Source: Microbacterium abyssi
Lineage (GTDB): Bacteria; Actinomycetota; Actinomycetes; Actinomycetales; Microbacteriaceae
DNA length: 64,000 nucleotides
NCBI RefSeq assembly: GCF_015277895.1
Contig: NZ_CP063815.1
Location: 1,364,001 to 1,428,000 of the forward strand
Direction of reading: 5' to 3'
The notes under the pieces were generated by a model. It was given only the letters and a program-made list of their open reading frames with translations. It was not told the DNA's origin and searched no databases. Below, one piece after another: positions 1-12,020 of this stretch. Made by a program: the position numbers and the translations under genes. Within the stretch, counting starts at the first letter, position 1, and every line of letters starts with the position of its first letter.

Positions 1-482
1 TGGTGCTGTTCTTCAACATCACGGGTGTCATCCCGTTGCTGAACATCGCAGGAACCAGCATCATCGCCGTGCCGTTGATGCTCGCCGTGATCTCGTACGT
101 CACCTTCATCTACGCCGGCCTGCGGAAGAGCCCCTGGGGCTTCATCCGCAACTCGCTCTTCCCGCCCGGAGTTCCGCCGGCCCTGTACATCATCGTGGCG
201 CCGCTCGAGTTCATCTCGACCTTCATCGTCCGGCCGGTCACGCTCACGCTGCGACTGCTGATGAACATGATGGTCGGTCACCTCATGCTGGTGCTGTTCT
301 TCGCGGCGACCCAGTTCTTCATCTTCTCGATGGGCGGATTCTGGACGGTGCTGGGTGCAGGTACCCTCGCGTTCGGCTTCGCCTTCACCGCCTTCGAGAT
401 CCTGGTGGCCTTCCTCCAGGCGTACGTCTTCACCATCCTCACCGCGGTCTACATCCAGCTCGCAGTCGCGGACGAACACTAA
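1..482 (+). CDS. atpB: F1Fo ATP synthase subunit a (partial, 5' end outside window)
   Basis: Subunit a forms the two proton half-channels of Fo beside the c-ring in the cytoplasmic membrane. The gene enters from the left edge already in frame, so the N-terminus is missing and no start can be assigned; the GTG at position 3 is only the first in-frame start-like codon. The visible 159 residues hold several hydrophobic helices. They include the conserved TLRLLMNMMVGH segment with the essential arginine that faces the c-ring carboxylate, and a C-terminal helix with the FEILVAFLQAYVFTIL pattern typical of the family. It is the first visible gene of a complete atp operon and is followed 49 nt later by atpE. 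Confidence 0.95.
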   Translation, partial: VLFFNITGVIPLLNIAGTSIIAVPLMLAVISYVTFIYAGLRKSPWGFIRNSLFPPGVPPALYIIVAPLEFISTFIVRPVTLTLRLLMNMMVGHLMLVLFFAATQFFIFSMGGFWTVLGAGTLAFGFAFTAFEILVAFLQAYVFTILTAVYIQLAVADEH

Positions 483-519
483 TCACAGCTAGCGGGGCGC
501 TCCGGCTCCCCAACAATGA

Positions 520-780
<261 letters not shown>

Positions 781-808
781 TCCGTCCCACCACACGTAAG
801 GAGACAGG

Positions 809-1360
809 ATGCTGAACGCTCTTGTCACGCTCGCAGCCGAGGAGGCGGAGCACAACCCGCTTCTGCCGGCGATGTACGACATCGTCTGGTCAGCGGTCTG
901 CTTCGTCATCATCCTGCTCGTGGCGTGGAAGGTCGCGCTCCCGAACGTGGCGAAGATGCTCGACGAGCGGTCCGCCGCCATCGAGGGCAACATCGCCAAG
1001 GCCGACGAGGCGCAGAAGCAGGCGGAGGCGGCTCTCGAGGAGTACACCCGTCAGCTCGCCGAGGCGCGCACCGAGGCCGGTGAGATCCGCGAAGCCGCCC
1101 GTGAGGACGGCAAGAAGATCATCGCCGAGGCGAAGGAGACCGCGACCGCCGAGGCCGCACGCGTCACCACTGCAGCGCAGACCCAGATCGAGGCAGAGCG
1201 TCAGTCGGCGCTCGTCACCCTCCGTTCCGAGGTCGGGACGCTCGCGATCGACCTCGCCGGTGGCGTGGTCGGCGAGACGCTGTCGGATGATGCGCGTGCC
1301 ACCGCAGTCGTGGATCGCTTCCTCGCAGACCTCGAGGCCTCAGAGAAGGCGGCCAAGTAA
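809..1360 (+). CDS. atpF: F1Fo ATP synthase subunit b
   Basis: This is the peripheral stalk subunit that ties the stator of Fo to F1. A single membrane helix lies near residues 25-45. It is followed by a long charged, Ala/Glu-rich helical stretch expected to dimerise as a coiled coil. At 183 residues it has the normal actinobacterial length. An AAGGAGA ribosome site precedes the ATG. Its stop codon overlaps the atpH start (TAATG at 1358), so the two are probably translationally coupled. Confidence 0.96.
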   Translation: MLNALVTLAAEEAEHNPLLPAMYDIVWSAVCFVIILLVAWKVALPNVAKMLDERSAAIEGNIAKADEAQKQAEAALEEYTRQLAEARTEAGEIREAAREDGKKIIAEAKETATAEAARVTTAAQTQIEAERQSALVTLRSEVGTLAIDLAGGVVGETLSDDARATAVVDRFLADLEASEKAAK

Positions 1361-2148
1361 TGGGCAGCGCGACCACTCAGGCACTCGCGGCTTCGACGGC
1401 GGCCCTCGCGCAGGCGAAGGACGTCACCCTCGACACGGCCGGTGAGCTGTTCACCGTGGCGCGTCTGGTGGGCGAATCCGGGCAGCTGAGCGGCGCGCTT
1501 GCCGATCCGGCCGCCCCGGAGGATCTGCGGGAGAAGCTCGTCGCGTCGGTGTTCGCCGGCACTTCGAGCGCGACTCGTCAGGTCGTCTCGGTTGCCGTGG
1601 GGCAGCGCTGGTCGGATGCCGAAGGCCTTGTCGGCGGTATCGAAGAGCTGGCCATCCGCGCCACGGCGATCGCTGAGCCTCGGGCGGACATCGAGGGGGA
1701 GCTGTTCTCTTTCCTCCGCATCATCGCAGCCAACGCGGAACTCGAGCTCGCGCTCGGCGGACGACTGGGCGACGACGACGCGAAGGGCGCTCTCGTCGAG
1801 AAGCTCCTCGGCGGCAAGGCCAGTGCCGCGACCATCCTCATCGTCTCGTCGCTGGTGCGTCAGCCCCGTGGGCGCCGCGTGCGTCAGCTGCTGAACCGGG
1901 CGATGAAGATCGTCTCGGCGCAGGGCGGCCGCATCGTCGCCACGGTGCACACGGCATCCCCGCTGTCGGCTGCTCAGCGCACCCGGCTCGGCGACGCACT
2001 GGCCGGGCGCTACGACGGTCAGGTCTCGATCAATGAAGTGATCGACCCCACGGTTGTGGGCGGACTGCGTGTGCAGGTCGCCGACGACGTCATCGACGGC
2101 AGCATCTCCGCGCGGCTCGCCGAACTTCGACAGAAGCTCGCGGGCTAA
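1360..2148 (+). CDS. atpH: F1Fo ATP synthase subunit delta
   Basis: Subunit delta joins the peripheral stalk to the top of F1. The 262-residue protein is longer than the E. coli subunit (about 177), as is usual in actinobacteria. The OSCP/delta signature lies in the C-terminal third, where [13 protein letters not shown] is followed by the [16 protein letters not shown] region. The start ATG overlaps the atpF stop. A 47-nt gap with AAAGGGAAG separates it from atpA. Confidence 0.95.
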   Translation: MGSATTQALAASTAALAQAKDVTLDTAGELFTVARLVGESGQLSGALADPAAPEDLREKLVASVFAGTSSATRQVVSVAVGQRWSDAEGLVGGIEELAIRATAIAEPRADIEGELFSFLRIIAANAELELALGGRLGDDDAKGALVEKLLGGKASAATILIVSSLVRQPRGRRVRQLLNRAMKIVSAQGGRIVATVHTASPLSAAQRTRLGDALAGRYDGQVSINEVIDPTVVGGLRVQVADDVIDGSISARLAELRQKLAG

Positions 2149-2195
2149 TACGACTTCGCGCGGGAAACCGCGCACCCAGATACAAAGGGAAGACA

Positions 2196-3836
2196 ATGGC
2201 AGAACTTTCGATCAGCCCCGACGTCATCCGCGACGCGCTGAAGGACTTCGCCGCTGCGTACGAGCCCACCGGCGCGGCAGCGACCGAGGTCGGCACCGTC
2301 ATGGACGCTGCGGACGGCATCGCCCACATCGAGGGCCTGCCCGGCGTCATGGCGAACGAGCTCCTCACGTTCGCCAACGGCACGCAGGGCCTCGCACTGA
2401 ACCTCGACGAGCATGAGATCGGCACGGTCGTCCTCGGCGACTTCGCCGGGATCGAGGCCGGTCAGGAAGTCCGCCGCACGGGTGAGGTCCTCTCGGTCGC
2501 CGTCGGCGACGGCTACCTCGGCCGCGTCGTCGACCCGCTCGGCAACCCGATCGACGGTCTCGGCGAGATCGCCACCGAGGGCCGCCGCGAGCTCGAGTTG
2601 CAGGCGCCCGGTGTCATGCAGCGCAAGAGCGTGCACGAGCCGATGCAGACCGGCATCAAGGCGATCGACGCCATGATCCCCGTCGGCCGCGGTCAGCGTC
2701 AGCTGATCATCGGCGACCGCCAGACCGGCAAGACGGCCATCGCGATCGACACGATCATCAACCAGAAGGCGAACTGGGAGTCGGGTGACGTCGACAAGCA
2801 GGTCCGCTGCATCTACGTCGCCATCGGCCAGAAGGGCTCGACGATCGCCTCCGTCAAGGGTGCGCTCGAGGACGCCGGTGCGATGGAGTACACGACCATC
2901 GTCGCGGCACCCGCCTCGGACCCCGCCGGCTTCAAGTACATCGCTCCCTACACGGGTTCGGCGATCGGCCAGCACTGGATGTACAGCGGCAAGCACGTCC
3001 TGATCATCTTCGACGACCTGTCAAAGCAGGCCGAGGCCTACCGCGCAGTGTCCCTTCTTCTCCGTCGCCCGCCGGGGCGCGAGGCGTACCCCGGTGACGT
3101 CTTCTACCTGCACTCCCGTCTGCTGGAGCGCTGCGCGAAGCTGTCGGACGAGCTCGGCGCCGGTTCCATGACGGGTCTTCCCATCATCGAGACCAAGGCC
3201 AATGACGTCTCGGCCTACATCCCGACCAACGTGATCTCGATCACGGACGGCCAGATCTTCCTGCAGTCCGACCTCTTCAACGCAAACCAGCGTCCCGCGG
3301 TCGACGTGGGTATCTCGGTGTCGCGAGTCGGTGGTGATGCGCAGGTCAAGAGCATCAAGAAGGTCTCCGGAACCTTGAAGCTCGAGCTGGCGCAGTATCG
3401 CTCGCTCGAGGCCTTCGCGATGTTCGCGAGCGACCTCGACGCGGCATCGCGTCGTCAGCTCGACCGCGGTGCGCGTCTGACCGAGCTGCTCAAGCAGCCG
3501 CAGTACTCGCCCTATCCGGTCGAGGACCAGGTCGTCTCGATCTGGGCCGGCACCAACGGCAAACTCGACACCATCGCGGTCGAGGACGTGCTGCGGTTCG
3601 AGCGCGAGCTGCTCGACCACCTGCGTCGCAACACCAAGGTGCTCGACACCCTGCGTGAGACGAACGTGCTCGGTGACGACACCGTGGCTGAGCTCGAGAA
3701 GCAGGTCGACGCCTTCGTCCTCGAGTTCCAGGGCGGCAAGGGCCAGTCCATCGGCGCTGTCGGCAGCGAGGAGCACGCCGCACAGGACGTGGACGACGTC
3801 AACCAGGAGAAGATCGTCAAGGGTCGTCGCGCGTAA
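2196..3836 (+). CDS. atpA: F1Fo ATP synthase subunit alpha
   Basis: This is the non-catalytic nucleotide-binding subunit of the F1 hexamer. The 546-residue protein has the beta-barrel N-domain, then the P-loop GDRQTGKT at about residues 173-180, and the [14 protein letters not shown] alpha/beta ATPase signature near residue 370. The C-terminal tail beyond the conserved helical domain is about 30 residues longer than the E. coli form and is acidic, then basic at its end. The order atpH-atpA-atpG with short gaps supports a single transcript. Confidence 0.98.
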   Translation: MAELSISPDVIRDALKDFAAAYEPTGAAATEVGTVMDAADGIAHIEGLPGVMANELLTFANGTQGLALNLDEHEIGTVVLGDFAGIEAGQEVRRTGEVLSVAVGDGYLGRVVDPLGNPIDGLGEIATEGRRELELQAPGVMQRKSVHEPMQTGIKAIDAMIPVGRGQRQLIIGDRQTGKTAIAIDTIINQKANWESGDVDKQVRCIYVAIGQKGSTIASVKGALEDAGAMEYTTIVAAPASDPAGFKYIAPYTGSAIGQHWMYSGKHVLIIFDDLSKQAEAYRAVSLLLRRPPGREAYPGDVFYLHSRLLERCAKLSDELGAGSMTGLPIIETKANDVSAYIPTNVISITDGQIFLQSDLFNANQRPAVDVGISVSRVGGDAQVKSIKKVSGTLKLELAQYRSLEAFAMFASDLDAASRRQLDRGARLTELLKQPQYSPYPVEDQVVSIWAGTNGKLDTIAVEDVLRFERELLDHLRRNTKVLDTLRETNVLGDDTVAELEKQVDAFVLEFQGGKGQSIGAVGSEEHAAQDVDDVNQEKIVKGRRA

Positions 3837-3854
3837 TCGCGTGAGGTACTGAAA

Positions 3855-6232
<2,378 letters not shown>

Positions 6233-6234
6233 TC

Positions 6235-6495
6235 ATGGCACTGCAGGTCAGCCTCGTCTCCGCGGACGCGGAGGTCTGGACGGGAGAGGCGTCGCTCGTC
6301 GTCGCCAAGACCGTCGAAGGCGAGATCGGCATCATGACCGGCCACGAGCCGATCCTCGCGATCCTCGCCGAGGGCGAGGTCCGCATCACGCAGTTGGACG
6401 GCACCAAGGTGCTGGCCAACGCGCAGGACGGCTTCCTCTCGATGGAGGGCAGCCAGCTGACGATCGTCGCGGGCAACGCGGCGCTCATCGCCTGA
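6235..6495 (+). CDS. atpC: F1Fo ATP synthase subunit epsilon (short form)
   Basis: This is the rotor foot subunit that contacts the c-ring. I chose ATG at 6235, 2 nt after the atpD stop, because GGAG lies 9 nt upstream and the protein then begins MALQVSLVSA, the normal first beta strand. The 86 residues cover only the N-terminal beta-sandwich. The C-terminal two-helix domain, which in E. coli (about 138 residues) can inhibit ATP hydrolysis, is absent. There is no frameshift or leftover coding region downstream. It closes the operon and is followed by a 12-bp hairpin. Confidence 0.95.
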   Translation: MALQVSLVSADAEVWTGEASLVVAKTVEGEIGIMTGHEPILAILAEGEVRITQLDGTKVLANAQDGFLSMEGSQLTIVAGNAALIA

Positions 6496-6509
6496 CACAT
6501 CTCACCGCT

Positions 6510-6552
6510 AACGCGCCCGTCGGCCGCCGGCCCGGTGGCAGACGGGCGCGTT
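6510..6552 (+). terminator. Hairpin after the atp operon
   Basis: A perfect 12-bp stem (6510-6521 with 6541-6552, arm AACGCGCCCGTC) has a 19-nt loop and lies 15 nt after atpC. No U-run follows beyond the TT in the stem, so this is a U-poor terminator or an mRNA end-stabilising hairpin. Confidence 0.65.
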
Positions 6553-6571
6553 CGCGCCTGTACGGGTACTC

Positions 6572-7318
6572 ATGAAGATCCTCCTTCCTCCCTCCGAGAC
6601 CAAGCGACCCGGCGGCTCCGGTGCGCCACTGGACCTCGATGCTCTGGCCCTGCCTGTGCTCGGGTCTCGGCGTGCGGCGGTCGTCGACGCGCTCGTGTCG
6701 CTCGCGGACGATCCCGCCGAGTCGCAGCGTGTGCTCAAGCTCAGCGATCGTCAGCTCGACGAGATCGCGCACAACCGGGTGCTGCGCAGTGCGCCTACGA
6801 TGCCCGCCGTCGACCGTTACACGGGTGTGCTCTACGACGCGCTGGATGCGGCCTCCCTGACGACGCCGGCGCGCAGATGGCTGGGAGCGCACGTCTGGGT
6901 GCACGCGGCGCCGTTCGGGCCGATCGGCGCCCTCGACGGCATCCCGTCGTACCGCCTGGCGGCGGGGACCTCCCTGCCGGGCATCGCGCCGCTGCGCAGG
7001 CACTGGGCGGATGCCGTGGGCTCCGCGATCGCGCAGGAGGAGCCGACGTTCGTCCTGGATCTCCGCAGCGAGGCGTATGTGGTGCTCGGCCCTGTCCCGG
7101 CTTCGGTCCCGTCGGTGTACGTCCGCGTCGTGACAGAGCAGGGCAGAGCCCTCAACCACTTCAACAAGAAGGCCAAGGGCGAGCTCGTCAGGACGCTGGC
7201 CGAGGACCGGCCCCGAGTGCGCGGTCTGCGCGGCCTGGAGACCTGGGCGACGTCTCGGGGCATCCTGGTCCGCCGTGCGGAAGAGCGCGGCGTGATCGAG
7301 CTCATCGTCGCGTCCTGA
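6572..7318 (+). CDS. yaaA: YaaA-family peroxide stress protein (UPF0246)
   Basis: The protein begins MKILLPPSETKRPGG, the signature of the YaaA/DUF328 family, which in E. coli limits damage from free iron during hydrogen peroxide stress and binds DNA in its structure. The 248-residue length fits. Other family landmarks are the YTGVLYDAL segment near residue 80 and the FNKKAKGELVR motif near residue 195. It stands alone between the atp operon hairpin and a membrane protein gene. The sequence TACGGG lies 5 nt before the ATG, and no ribosome site is visible, so a leaderless start is possible. The physiological role here is inferred only from the family. Confidence 0.88.
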   Translation: MKILLPPSETKRPGGSGAPLDLDALALPVLGSRRAAVVDALVSLADDPAESQRVLKLSDRQLDEIAHNRVLRSAPTMPAVDRYTGVLYDALDAASLTTPARRWLGAHVWVHAAPFGPIGALDGIPSYRLAAGTSLPGIAPLRRHWADAVGSAIAQEEPTFVLDLRSEAYVVLGPVPASVPSVYVRVVTEQGRALNHFNKKAKGELVRTLAEDRPRVRGLRGLETWATSRGILVRRAEERGVIELIVAS

Positions 7319-7337
7319 CACCCGCCGCGTGTGGCTG

Positions 7338-7365
7338 TTGCGCTGGTTCGCAGTCACGCTAGTGT
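7338..7365 (+). promoter_or_regulatory. Candidate promoter for the 7411 membrane protein
   Basis: TTGCGC (7338-7343), a 16-nt spacer and TAGTGT (7360-7365) resemble a vegetative actinobacterial promoter. It would give a leader of about 38 nt that contains GGAGGGG before the ATG. Confidence 0.5.
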
Positions 7366-7410
7366 GTTTCACGCGATGCGGAATGCGTCGCTGACTCCAC
7401 GGAGGGGCTA

Positions 7411-8214
7411 ATGAGTTCTTACTACTACGACACTGGTGCGGCGGCCTTCCTCGGCATCGTCATCCTCTTCAGCTTCATCCTGGCGATCGCGGCCTACGTG
7501 CTGACGTCGCTGTTCCTGATGAAGATCTTCGAGAAGGCCGGCGTGCAGGGCAAGTGGCGCGCGTGGGTCCCGGTGTACAACAGCATGATCTTCATGAAGC
7601 TGGGCGATCTGAGTCCCTGGCTGATCCTGTACGCGATCGGCGCGACGATCCTGCTCAGCTGGGTCCCGGTGATCGGACAGATCGTGGGCATCGCCGCTTT
7701 CGTCCTGATGGTGCTCGCCGCGTATCGCGTCGGGCAGAAGCTGCAGAAGGAGGGCGCCTGGGTCGTCCTCTACATCTTCCTGTCGATCGTCTGGCTCGGC
7801 ATCATGGCCTTCGACAAGTCGCGCTGGAATGCGCACATCCCGGCGGCGCCGTGGGGCGGAAACGCCTTCTTCGGCGACCGCACCGTCTGGGACGGCGTCC
7901 CGGTGCAGCCTTCCGCCGCCCCGGCAGCCGGCTCCGCGCCCGGCTACGGCGCACCGCAGGGCTACATGCCGCCGCAGGGTTACCCGCAGCCCGGTCACCA
8001 GCAGCCCGGTTACCAGCCGCCGGCACCCGGTGGTCCGGCCACTCCGCCGGCAGCCCCGTCCGCGCCGGTGACTCCGCCGCCGGCGCCGAGCACCCCGCCG
8101 GCAGCGCCGAACACGCCGCCGACGACACCGCCTCCAGCCGCACCGCCGGCGCCGCCCGCACCGCCGGCGGGTCCCAACCAGCCGCCGGCGAATCCCAACC
8201 AACCGCCTGCGTAA
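7411..8214 (+). CDS. Membrane protein with DUF5684-like core and Pro-rich cytoplasmic tail
   Basis: The 267-residue protein has three or four hydrophobic segments in the first 135 residues. The pattern between them (KWRAWVPVYNSMIFMKL, then a W-rich helix) is what I associate with the DUF5684 family of small membrane proteins of unknown role. From about residue 150 the chain is almost only Pro, Ala, Gly and Gln, with PPQGYPQPGHQQPGYQPP-type repeats. It ends in PNQPP repeats, a disordered tail common in Microbacteriaceae membrane proteins. GGAGGGG lies 8 nt before the ATG. It is transcribed alone, between its own promoter and a strong terminator. No enzymatic motif is visible, so I assign no function. 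Confidence 0.75.
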   Translation: MSSYYYDTGAAAFLGIVILFSFILAIAAYVLTSLFLMKIFEKAGVQGKWRAWVPVYNSMIFMKLGDLSPWLILYAIGATILLSWVPVIGQIVGIAAFVLMVLAAYRVGQKLQKEGAWVVLYIFLSIVWLGIMAFDKSRWNAHIPAAPWGGNAFFGDRTVWDGVPVQPSAAPAAGSAPGYGAPQGYMPPQGYPQPGHQQPGYQPPAPGGPATPPAAPSAPVTPPPAPSTPPAAPNTPPTTPPPAAPPAPPAPPAGPNQPPANPNQPPA

Positions 8215-8222
8215 CGTCGAAT

Positions 8223-8264
8223 CGGCGCGGGGCTCTCGATCTGATCGAGGCCCCGCGCCGTTTT
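8223..8264 (+). terminator. Strong intrinsic terminator
   Basis: A perfect 11-bp outer stem (8223-8233 with 8250-8260, arm CGGCGCGGGGC) continues into an inner 6-bp stem (CTCGAT/ATCGAG) with a CTG loop, followed by TTTT. It lies 9 nt after the stop of the membrane protein gene. Confidence 0.9.
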
Positions 8265-8328
8265 CGCGCCATGCTCCGATAACGTAGGTGTATGGCCCGA
8301 CACGCCGCTTCCCGCACGGAGGCCCCAT

Positions 8329-9186
8329 TTGTCTGAGACGACCACGCATTCCCATCGCGTCGCCGTCACCGATTGTGACGAGATCACGCTGACCTGGGCG
8401 GGCGTCACCGACACCGGCCTGCGCCGTGACAACAACCAGGACGCATTCCTCGCCGAGTATCCGCTGTTCGTCGTCGCTGACGGCATGGGCGGTCATGCCG
8501 GTGGCGAGATCGCCAGCCAGAGCACCGTGGCGCGGCTGAAGTCGGTCGTTGAATCCGGTGAGGTGACGACCGGTGCGATCGAGGACGCGCTGGTTCACGC
8601 GGTGGAAGACATCGCATCGCACCCCGACACGACGGACGAGGGGACCGGCACCACGCTGACGGGCGTCTTCTTCGACATCGTCGATGATGAGCCGCGCTGG
8701 GTGTCGCTGAACATCGGCGATTCCCGGGTCTACCTGCTGCGCGAGCAGCGCCTGGTGCAGGTGACCACCGATCATTCCGTCGTCCAGGAGCTGATCAGCT
8801 CGGGTCGCCTCAGCCCTGAAGAGGCGGAGGGGCACCCGTACAGCAACGTCATCACGCGTGCGGTCGGTGCCAGCGAGCTCACCCCGCCCGACTACCTCGG
8901 CATCGAGGTGCTGGACGGCGACCGATTCGTGATCTGCTCGGACGGGCTGACGAAGGAGCTCACCGACTACGGTATCCAGCACTTCCTGCGCGAGCATGAG
9001 GATCCTGCCGATGCGGTCGACGCGATGCTCGCCGCGGCCCTGGAGAACGGCGGCAGAGACAACGTGACGCTGATCGTGGTGCAGGTGGAGCGCACAGGCG
9101 ACACCGACGACGAAGCGGATGCCGACACCGCGAGGATCGCGACCGTCGAGAAGTCGCCCTCCACATCCGACGAGGACGACCGATAG
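8329..9186 (+). CDS. PP2C-family serine/threonine protein phosphatase
   Basis: This metal-dependent phosphatase removes phosphate from Ser/Thr residues, usually opposing PknA/B-type kinases. The start is TTG at 8329, supported by GGAGG (8318-8322) 6 nt upstream. The 285-residue protein has the PP2C landmarks: RRDNNQDAF near residue 27, the metal-binding DGMGGHAGG at about 51-59, NIGDSRVYLL near 130, SDGLTKEL near 205 and GGRDNVTLI near 240. It has no membrane segment, so it should be cytosolic. Its acidic tail (DEEDDR-like) is not conserved in the family. No kinase or FHA gene is adjacent. The next gene is an FtsK/EccC-type ATPase, which may be a target or only a neighbour. Confidence 0.93.
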   Translation: MSETTTHSHRVAVTDCDEITLTWAGVTDTGLRRDNNQDAFLAEYPLFVVADGMGGHAGGEIASQSTVARLKSVVESGEVTTGAIEDALVHAVEDIASHPDTTDEGTGTTLTGVFFDIVDDEPRWVSLNIGDSRVYLLREQRLVQVTTDHSVVQELISSGRLSPEEAEGHPYSNVITRAVGASELTPPDYLGIEVLDGDRFVICSDGLTKELTDYGIQHFLREHEDPADAVDAMLAAALENGGRDNVTLIVVQVERTGDTDDEADADTARIATVEKSPSTSDEDDR

Positions 9187-9242
9187 CGCGCAGAGCTGTG
9201 GACAACGGCATCCGCTGATCCGCGATCCCCTGGAATGGGGGA

Positions 9243-12017
9243 ATGGATCTCGAACCCCTGACGCTCCCCGTCGCCGCTGCGGAGCCGGCACGCCAGTCTG
9301 TTCCCGTCCTCGCCGCCGTCGTACCGATCGCCGGCGGCGTCGTGCTGTGGCTCATCACCGGCTCGGTGTTCGCGCTGTGCTTCGCCGCCCTGGGGCCGCT
9401 CATGATCGGCGCCTCGCTGATCGACGGAGTGCGCACCCGTCGACGCACGAGGCGCAGGGCGACGCAGGAAGAGGCCGCGGACTGGCGTCGCGCCGAGCAG
9501 GATCTGCGGAGCCGTCACCGGCGCGAACGCAGCGAGCTGCGGCGCGTGCACCCGGATGCCGCGGCGAACCTTCAGGAGCCGCCGCTGCGTGACCTGCAGC
9601 CGGTCGACGAGAAGACGCCGATCGTCATCGGCTCCGGATCCCGGCGCAGTGCACTGCGTGTGACGGGGGAGGAGAACGAGCGGACGCGGGCGTTCCGGGA
9701 GCGGGCAGCTCGCCTGGAGGATGCTCCGCTCGTGGTGCCGATGGGGCGGGGTGCGTGCCTACGTGGACCTGAGCCCGTCGTCGCGGCCGCGGCACGCGCG
9801 CTGATCGTGCAGCTGTGCCTGCGTCATTCGCCGTCACAGCTCGCGCTCAGCGGAGACGGCATGGAGGCGCTGGGCCTGAGCGGGCTTCCCCATGCCAGGC
9901 GCGCTCACCGCGGCGCGTGGCGGCTGGCCGTGACTTTCGGCGAGGGCGATGCGTCCGATGCGTCCGCTCAGCTGAGACTGTGTGCGGACGACGGCGAGGT
10001 TCCGGAGGGCGTCACCACAGTCGTCGACATCGTCGATCCCTCACGCGCCCGTCTGCGGACGACCTCGGGCGCCGAGGACATCGCCGTCGAATGCCTCTCT
10101 CGCCCGCAAGCGGTCGCGATCGCCGAGATGAGCGTGGCGCGAGAGGGCGAGTCTGTCCGGCTGCCGGATGCCGTCGCGCTCGTCGATCTCGATGCCGCGC
10201 CGAGCCCGAACGGCGCCGGTCTCGCGGCGGCGATCGGCCGCACGGAGCGCGGTGATCTGGTGCTGGATCTCGTCGAGGACGGGCCGCATGCGATCGTCAC
10301 CGGAATGACGGGCTCGGGCAAGAGCGAGCTCCTCGTCACCTGGATCGCGTCGATCGCGCGCTCCCACAGCCCCGAGACCGTGGCGTTCGTGCTCGCCGAT
10401 TTCAAGGGCGGGACGGCATTCGACCCGCTCCGCGACCTGCCGCACGTGGCCGCTGTCGTGACCGATCTCGACGACGAAGGAGCGCGGCGAGGCGTGGAGA
10501 GCCTGACCGCGGAGCTTCGTCGGCGAGAAGCAGTGCTTGCTGACCTCGGGGCGCGCAACATCGCCGAGACGGACGGCCGGCTCGGCCGGCTCGTGATCGT
10601 CGTGGACGAGTTCGCGGCGCTGCTGCAGGAGCATCCGGATCTCGCTGTCGTGTTCACCGACATCGCCGCGCGCGGGCGCGCATTGGGCATGCACCTGATC
10701 CTCGGCACGCAGCGGGCGGCAGGGGTCATCCGCGACGCACTGGCGACGAACTGCCCGTTGCGCGTGAGCCTGCGCGTTACGGATGCGGCCGACAGCAGGC
10801 TCGTCATCGGTTCGGATGATGCCGCGGGCCTCCCCGGCGGTGCAGGATCACGTGGCCTGGCGTTCGTCCGCAGACCGCAGGACTCCGAGGCCGCGGCCAC
10901 GCGGATCGCGCTCACGGGCGCCAGCGATCTGCGCGTGGCGGGAACCCGGTGGCCGGACGCCGCGGCCCCTCCCAGCCCGTGGCTCCCTCCGTTGCCGAGC
11001 CGGCTCCTGTTGGAAGACCTCTCGCGCGGGCACGGCGATGAGCGCACACTGCTCCTCGGGCTCTGCGATGAGCCCGAGCGGCAACGGCAGACGCCGCTCA
11101 CGCTGCGGGCGGGCGTCGACAGGGGCATCGCGGTCGTCGGCGGCGGCGGGTCGGGTCGCTCGGCGGTACTCCGGCTCCTCGCCGCGCAGTGCGACGACGC
11201 GGTGCTGATCCCGGCCGAGCCGGAGTCCGCCTGGGATGTGATCGCCGATCTCGCCGAGGGGCTGGATGCGGCACCGCGCCTGGTGCTGTGCGACGACATC
11301 GATCGGCTCGTGTCGGAGCTGCCCGCCGAGCACGGTGTGCTCGTTCTGGAGCGGCTGGAGAAGCTGATCCGCTCTGCCACCGCGCAGGGGTGCACAGTGG
11401 TCGTCACGACGGCACGCGTGACGGGGCAGCTCGCCCGTGTCATCGATTCGCTGCCGGTGCGGATGCTGCTGAGGACGAGCACGAAGCTGGAGCACCTCGC
11501 CGCGGGAGGAGACAGCGACGGTTATCTCCGCGATCGGCCTCCCGGGCGCGCGCGGGTCGGCGACCGCGAGGTCCAGATCGCCTGGACCGATCATGCACTC
11601 GAGACCGCCGCCACGGCGCCGGCAGTGTGGAGGCCCGCAGCAGATGTCGTCGGCGTCGTCGCGACGGGAGTCCGGCGCGTCGTCGAGGCGTTGCGCACCG
11701 CGTACCCCGACCGGGAGGTGATTCCGGTCGGCGATCAGTCCGCGTCGATCGAGACGCCGCGGCGGATCATCGTCGGCGACGCCGAGGGCTGGCAGCGGCA
11801 GTGGGCGCTGTGGCAGCGGATCCGCGTCGACGGTGAGATGCTCGTGCTCGCCGAATGCCCGACCGAACTGCGCACCCTCGCCGCGTGCCGTGAGCTCCCT
11901 CCGTATGCCGAGACGCACAGAGGACGCGCGTGGAGCATCGTGGACGGTCGTGCGCCACGTCGCCTGATCGTGCCGCAGCTCGATCCCGCCACGAGGCGCG
12001 TCACGCCCGAGCAGTGA
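9243..12017 (+). CDS. FtsK/SpoIIIE-type ATPase, EccC-like, two ATPase domains
   Basis: The 924-residue protein has two membrane helices near residues 20-60, followed by a basic, coiled stretch. The first FtsK/SpoIIIE domain has Walker A GMTGSGKS at about 354-361, LADFKGGTAFDPL near 384 and Walker B LVIVVDEFAAL near 450. A second domain from about residue 620 has a degenerate P-loop, GGGGSGRS, with Arg in place of Lys, and an LCDDIDRL strand. This build, with one active and one decayed ATPase, resembles EccC proteins that drive type VII secretion rather than FtsK, because no DNA-reading gamma domain is seen. However, no WXG100, EccB, EccD or mycosin gene is nearby. TGGAAT lies 6 nt before the ATG. 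Cargo and partners are unknown. Confidence 0.8.
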   Translation: MDLEPLTLPVAAAEPARQSVPVLAAVVPIAGGVVLWLITGSVFALCFAALGPLMIGASLIDGVRTRRRTRRRATQEEAADWRRAEQDLRSRHRRERSELRRVHPDAAANLQEPPLRDLQPVDEKTPIVIGSGSRRSALRVTGEENERTRAFRERAARLEDAPLVVPMGRGACLRGPEPVVAAAARALIVQLCLRHSPSQLALSGDGMEALGLSGLPHARRAHRGAWRLAVTFGEGDASDASAQLRLCADDGEVPEGVTTVVDIVDPSRARLRTTSGAEDIAVECLSRPQAVAIAEMSVAREGESVRLPDAVALVDLDAAPSPNGAGLAAAIGRTERGDLVLDLVEDGPHAIVTGMTGSGKSELLVTWIASIARSHSPETVAFVLADFKGGTAFDPLRDLPHVAAVVTDLDDEGARRGVESLTAELRRREAVLADLGARNIAETDGRLGRLVIVVDEFAALLQEHPDLAVVFTDIAARGRALGMHLILGTQRAAGVIRDALATNCPLRVSLRVTDAADSRLVIGSDDAAGLPGGAGSRGLAFVRRPQDSEAAATRIALTGASDLRVAGTRWPDAAAPPSPWLPPLPSRLLLEDLSRGHGDERTLLLGLCDEPERQRQTPLTLRAGVDRGIAVVGGGGSGRSAVLRLLAAQCDDAVLIPAEPESAWDVIADLAEGLDAAPRLVLCDDIDRLVSELPAEHGVLVLERLEKLIRSATAQGCTVVVTTARVTGQLARVIDSLPVRMLLRTSTKLEHLAAGGDSDGYLRDRPPGRARVGDREVQIAWTDHALETAATAPAVWRPAADVVGVVATGVRRVVEALRTAYPDREVIPVGDQSASIETPRRIIVGDAEGWQRQWALWQRIRVDGEMLVLAECPTELRTLAACRELPPYAETHRGRAWSIVDGRAPRRLIVPQLDPATRRVTPEQ

Positions 12018-12020
12018 GCG

